A stretch of DNA of 25,372 nucleotides, taken from contig NZ_CAMLGT010000025.1 of assembly GCF_946479605.1 (NCBI RefSeq), positions 1 through 25,372 of the forward strand, written 5' to 3'. The notes below the pieces were generated by a model that was not told the origin of the DNA, made no database searches, and saw only the letters and a list, made by a program, of their open reading frames with translations. The DNA is from an uncultured Lacibacter sp. Lineage in GTDB: Bacteria > Bacteroidota > Bacteroidia > Chitinophagales > Chitinophagaceae. Positions 23,366-25,372 of the stretch are shown here, piece by piece; position 1 is the stretch's first letter; each line of letters begins with the position of its first letter. Position numbers and translations under genes: made by a program.

Positions 23366-24454
23366 ATGAAACAGATCCCGTTTTTCCTGTTTGTTTTGTT
23401 CCTTCTTTCCTGCAAAGGACAAAACAGCAGCGGCCATACAGTACAAACAAATGAAATAACACAAACGATCAGTGATGGTCAACCCCGTCCCAAACAAATG
23501 TCGGTATTCAGCTTCCTGTCTGTAAAACAAAAGCCTGCATACGATCCTTCTTTGCAGGTGAGTGATTACATACGTTGTATGCTGGAAGATAAAAACGGCA
23601 ATATCTGGTTTGGAACAAACAACGAAGGCGTATGCCGTTACGACGGGAAACAGTTTGTTTATTTTACAACAAAGGAAGGCATCAGCGGAAATGCGGTAAG
23701 AAAACTTGTGGAAGATAAAGAAGGGAATATCTGGATGGCGACCAATAACGGACTCACCATGTATAACGGCAAAACCTTTCGTGTGTTTACTGAAAAAGAC
23801 GGACTGCCATCAAACGATACATGGAGTATGTTATACAACAGCAAAGGGGAAATATGGGCAGGAACCATGAAGGGTGTTTGTAAATTAAACGGTAACCGTT
23901 TTACAACAATTGAGCTACCTGTTAGAAGCAAGAGCAAATGTTTGTCACGCTTTACATCTCAATTGGTGTGGACAATGTATGAGGATAAACAAGGCAATAC
24001 CTGGTTTGGAACAGATGGGGATGGTGTAAAAAAATTTGATGGTAAAACCATCAGCAATTATACGGAAGCCGATGGATTGGCAGGTAACAATGTGCTATCA
24101 ATTACAGAAGATAAAACAGGCAGGCTTTGGTTTGGAACATGGGGCAAGGGTGTAAGTTGTTATGATCAAAAGACATTTAAAAACTACAACAACACAAACG
24201 GTTTAGCAGGTAACGATGTGTGGAGTATGTTGATAGATGACAAGGGTTATTTATGGATGGGAACTTTGGGAAAAGGCATCAGCAGGTTTAACGGTTCTGC
24301 ATTTACTACTTATACCGAGAAGGAAGGTTTTACCAGGAATCATGTGCAAAGTATTATGCAAACAAAAAATGGCGAAATGTGGTTTGGTTTTTCGGGTGGT
24401 GTGTTTCTGCTGAAAGATTCACAACTGATCAATTTTATAAAGGGAGGATGTTAA
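23366..24454 (+). CDS. Stand-alone seven-repeat propeller lipoprotein (two-component regulator propeller repeats)
   Basis: A 362-residue protein with a lipoprotein signal (LFLLSC, Cys16), then a full beta-propeller of seven Reg_prop-type repeats. Their cores are IWFGTNNEG, IWMATNNG, IWAGTMKG, TWFGTDGDG, LWFGTWGKG, LWMGTLGKG and MWFGFSGG, each preceded by a D/N-G turn. In hybrid two-component systems of Bacteroidota such repeats form the periplasmic sensor fused to a histidine kinase; here the protein ends right after blade seven, without kinase or membrane segment. It is divergent from a membrane-anchored winged-helix regulator, with a phased repeat array between. A -7-like box (TAATTTAG, 23336-23343) lies 22 nt upstream of the ATG, with the array in the -33 position. 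It ends in a strong terminator. A sensor or ligand-binding role is inferred. Confidence 0.92.
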   Translation: MKQIPFFLFVLFLLSCKGQNSSGHTVQTNEITQTISDGQPRPKQMSVFSFLSVKQKPAYDPSLQVSDYIRCMLEDKNGNIWFGTNNEGVCRYDGKQFVYFTTKEGISGNAVRKLVEDKEGNIWMATNNGLTMYNGKTFRVFTEKDGLPSNDTWSMLYNSKGEIWAGTMKGVCKLNGNRFTTIELPVRSKSKCLSRFTSQLVWTMYEDKQGNTWFGTDGDGVKKFDGKTISNYTEADGLAGNNVLSITEDKTGRLWFGTWGKGVSCYDQKTFKNYNNTNGLAGNDVWSMLIDDKGYLWMGTLGKGISRFNGSAFTTYTEKEGFTRNHVQSIMQTKNGEMWFGFSGGVFLLKDSQLINFIKGGC

Positions 24455-24479
24455 CGATTAATGTTTCAATATACAAGCA

Positions 24480-24511
24480 AAAAAACGCCTGCCAGATGGC
24501 AGGCGTTTTTT
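24480..24511 (+). terminator. Rho-independent terminator after the propeller lipoprotein gene
   Basis: A 9-bp GC-rich stem (ACGCCTGCC / GGCAGGCGT) with loop AGAT is followed by TTTTT and preceded by A's. It lies about 25 nt after the stop codon and isolates the propeller gene from the GH43-like gene. The remaining 228 bp before that gene show no feature I can support. Confidence 0.88.
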
Positions 24512-24739
24512 ATGCTATTATCAGGTTCCGTGGTTGGTACAAGTCTGCGGGATTTTTGTCTATGTTAGAAATAGTATTCTTAATTTTTATCTAAACAAAA
24601 AATGTATTCCCTTGTTCGTTTGTAAAGCTCATATCAACAAATCGCTTTCATATTACGAACAGCAGGTTAGCAAACCGGATTTCGTACAAAACAGATCCTT
24701 ACCTAACCCGGAATCAGCGTGAAAATCAATAACAAGCAG

Positions 24740-25372
24740 ATGACTAGTAATCAATCGTACAACAGGGTGTTCCGTTTACGCTTTCAGCAGCAGGCAATTC
24801 TTTTCGTTTTCATGTTCTTGTTTACCCTGGCAGGTACAAAGGCACAAAACAAGTTGCCGGCAACAAAAACGACCAATAAGTTTGTGTATAAAGGAGCAGG
24901 TAATCCTTATCTCCCGTTGTGGGAACATTTGCCCGACGGTGAGCCCCGTGTGTTTGAAGATCCTGATAAGCCGGGAAAATACCGGGCTTATATTATCGGA
25001 TCGCATGATCTGCGGGTAAACAGTTATTGTGGTCCCGACATCCGCATCTGGTCGGCTCCTGTTGAAGACTTATCGAGCTGGCGGGATGAGGGTCCTGTGT
25101 TTACTTACCCGATCGATAACCAGTGGGATGTAATGTATGCCCCCGATCTCGTAGAAGTAAAACGAAAGAACGGTAAAAAAGAATACTATCTCTACCCGCA
25201 CAGCCGTGGCCGCAACCGGGAGGCGATGGTGGCCAAGGGCGATCGTCCTGACGGGCCTTTTACACCCATCAACTTAACAGCAGATGGCAAGGCCACTGTA
25301 CCGGGTAGTATTTTAGGGTTTGATCCCGCCGTGTATGTTGAATACATCACCGATCCCACCGATCCTGATTAC
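24740..25372 (+). CDS. GH43-like glycoside hydrolase, N-terminal part (cut by window edge)
   Basis: An open frame of 211 codons runs off the window with no stop. It starts with a long signal peptide (hydrophobic core AILFVFMFLFTLAGTKAQ). It continues with GNPYLPLWEHLPDGEPRVFE, YIIGSHDLRVNSYCGPDIRIWSAP, WDVMYAPDLVEVK, YYLYPHSRGRNREAMVAKGD, DRPDGPF and LGFDPAVYVE. GEPRVFEDPD near the start, SHD, the YAPD motif (the counterpart of WAPD) and the five-blade propeller pattern fit glycoside hydrolase family 43, which removes arabinose, xylose or related sugars from plant polysaccharides. An in-frame GTG lies 7 codons upstream, but the ATG gives a better signal peptide. The C-terminal half is outside the window, so the catalytic acid and any carbohydrate-binding domain cannot be seen. 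Confidence 0.82.
   Translation, partial: MTSNQSYNRVFRLRFQQQAILFVFMFLFTLAGTKAQNKLPATKTTNKFVYKGAGNPYLPLWEHLPDGEPRVFEDPDKPGKYRAYIIGSHDLRVNSYCGPDIRIWSAPVEDLSSWRDEGPVFTYPIDNQWDVMYAPDLVEVKRKNGKKEYYLYPHSRGRNREAMVAKGDRPDGPFTPINLTADGKATVPGSILGFDPAVYVEYITDPTDPDY

Noticed and set aside
23366..24454. Propeller gene as a truncated hybrid two-component system
   Set aside because: It encodes exactly seven complete repeats, has its own stop and a strong terminator, and no kinase remnants follow, so it looks like a designed stand-alone protein.

Overview
The window looks like a compact stretch of chromosome from a Bacteroidota bacterium, most likely Chitinophagaceae or close relatives. This rests on several lineage-restricted protein families (DUF2480, an IPExxxVDY-type protein), many secreted or lipoprotein orphans, a seven-repeat 'two-component regulator propeller' protein, and repeated exact matches to the Bacteroidota -7 promoter element TAnnTTTG upstream of genes. 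No tRNA, rRNA, CRISPR array, insertion sequence or phage gene was seen. Taxonomy is inferred from gene content only.

Left part (about 1-5090): a same-strand run with mnmH (tRNA 2-selenouridine synthase), two tandem paralogous secreted proteins of unknown function, selD (selenophosphate synthase) and a small DUF4870-type membrane protein. MnmH and SelD act in sequence: SelD makes selenophosphate and MnmH uses it to convert 2-thiouridine to 2-selenouridine in tRNA wobble positions. No selA/selB or tRNA-Sec is visible here. Next, on the minus strand, come an M28 aminopeptidase with PDZ domain, an IPExxxVDY-family protein and a pterin-4a-carbinolamine dehydratase, spaced like an operon. feoB (ferrous iron uptake) is divergent from them.

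Middle (about 9700-16410): two unrelated lipoproteins, corA, an exported Rid-family protein, a DUF2480 protein with a small membrane protein, and ppiD (periplasmic chaperone/PPIase). Between ppiD and nadA lies the only long gene-free stretch (596 bp). It holds four exact TGTGNAWAA DnaA-box-type sites in one orientation, several weaker ones, and an adjacent AT-rich inverted repeat, making it a candidate replication origin.

Right part (17007-25372): nadA, kdsB, a DUF1080 protein, a cupin, a GloA2/YaeR-type VOC protein, two orphan exported proteins, and then the most interesting locus. A membrane-anchored regulator with a C-terminal OmpR/PhoB-type winged helix is divergent from a lipoprotein that is a complete seven-repeat propeller. 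The intergenic region holds five TTTAC direct repeats spaced 11, 10, 11 and 11 bp, the geometry expected for a PhoB-like operator. I propose a one-component, membrane-spanning sensory unit with a separate propeller lipoprotein. The window ends inside a GH43-like glycosidase gene that is cut by the edge.

Several starts were moved downstream of the longest open frame, using family alignment, signal peptides and -7 boxes. Three genes (selD, kdsB and the membrane-anchored regulator) have an exact -7 box only 3-4 nt before ATG, which predicts leaderless mRNAs.
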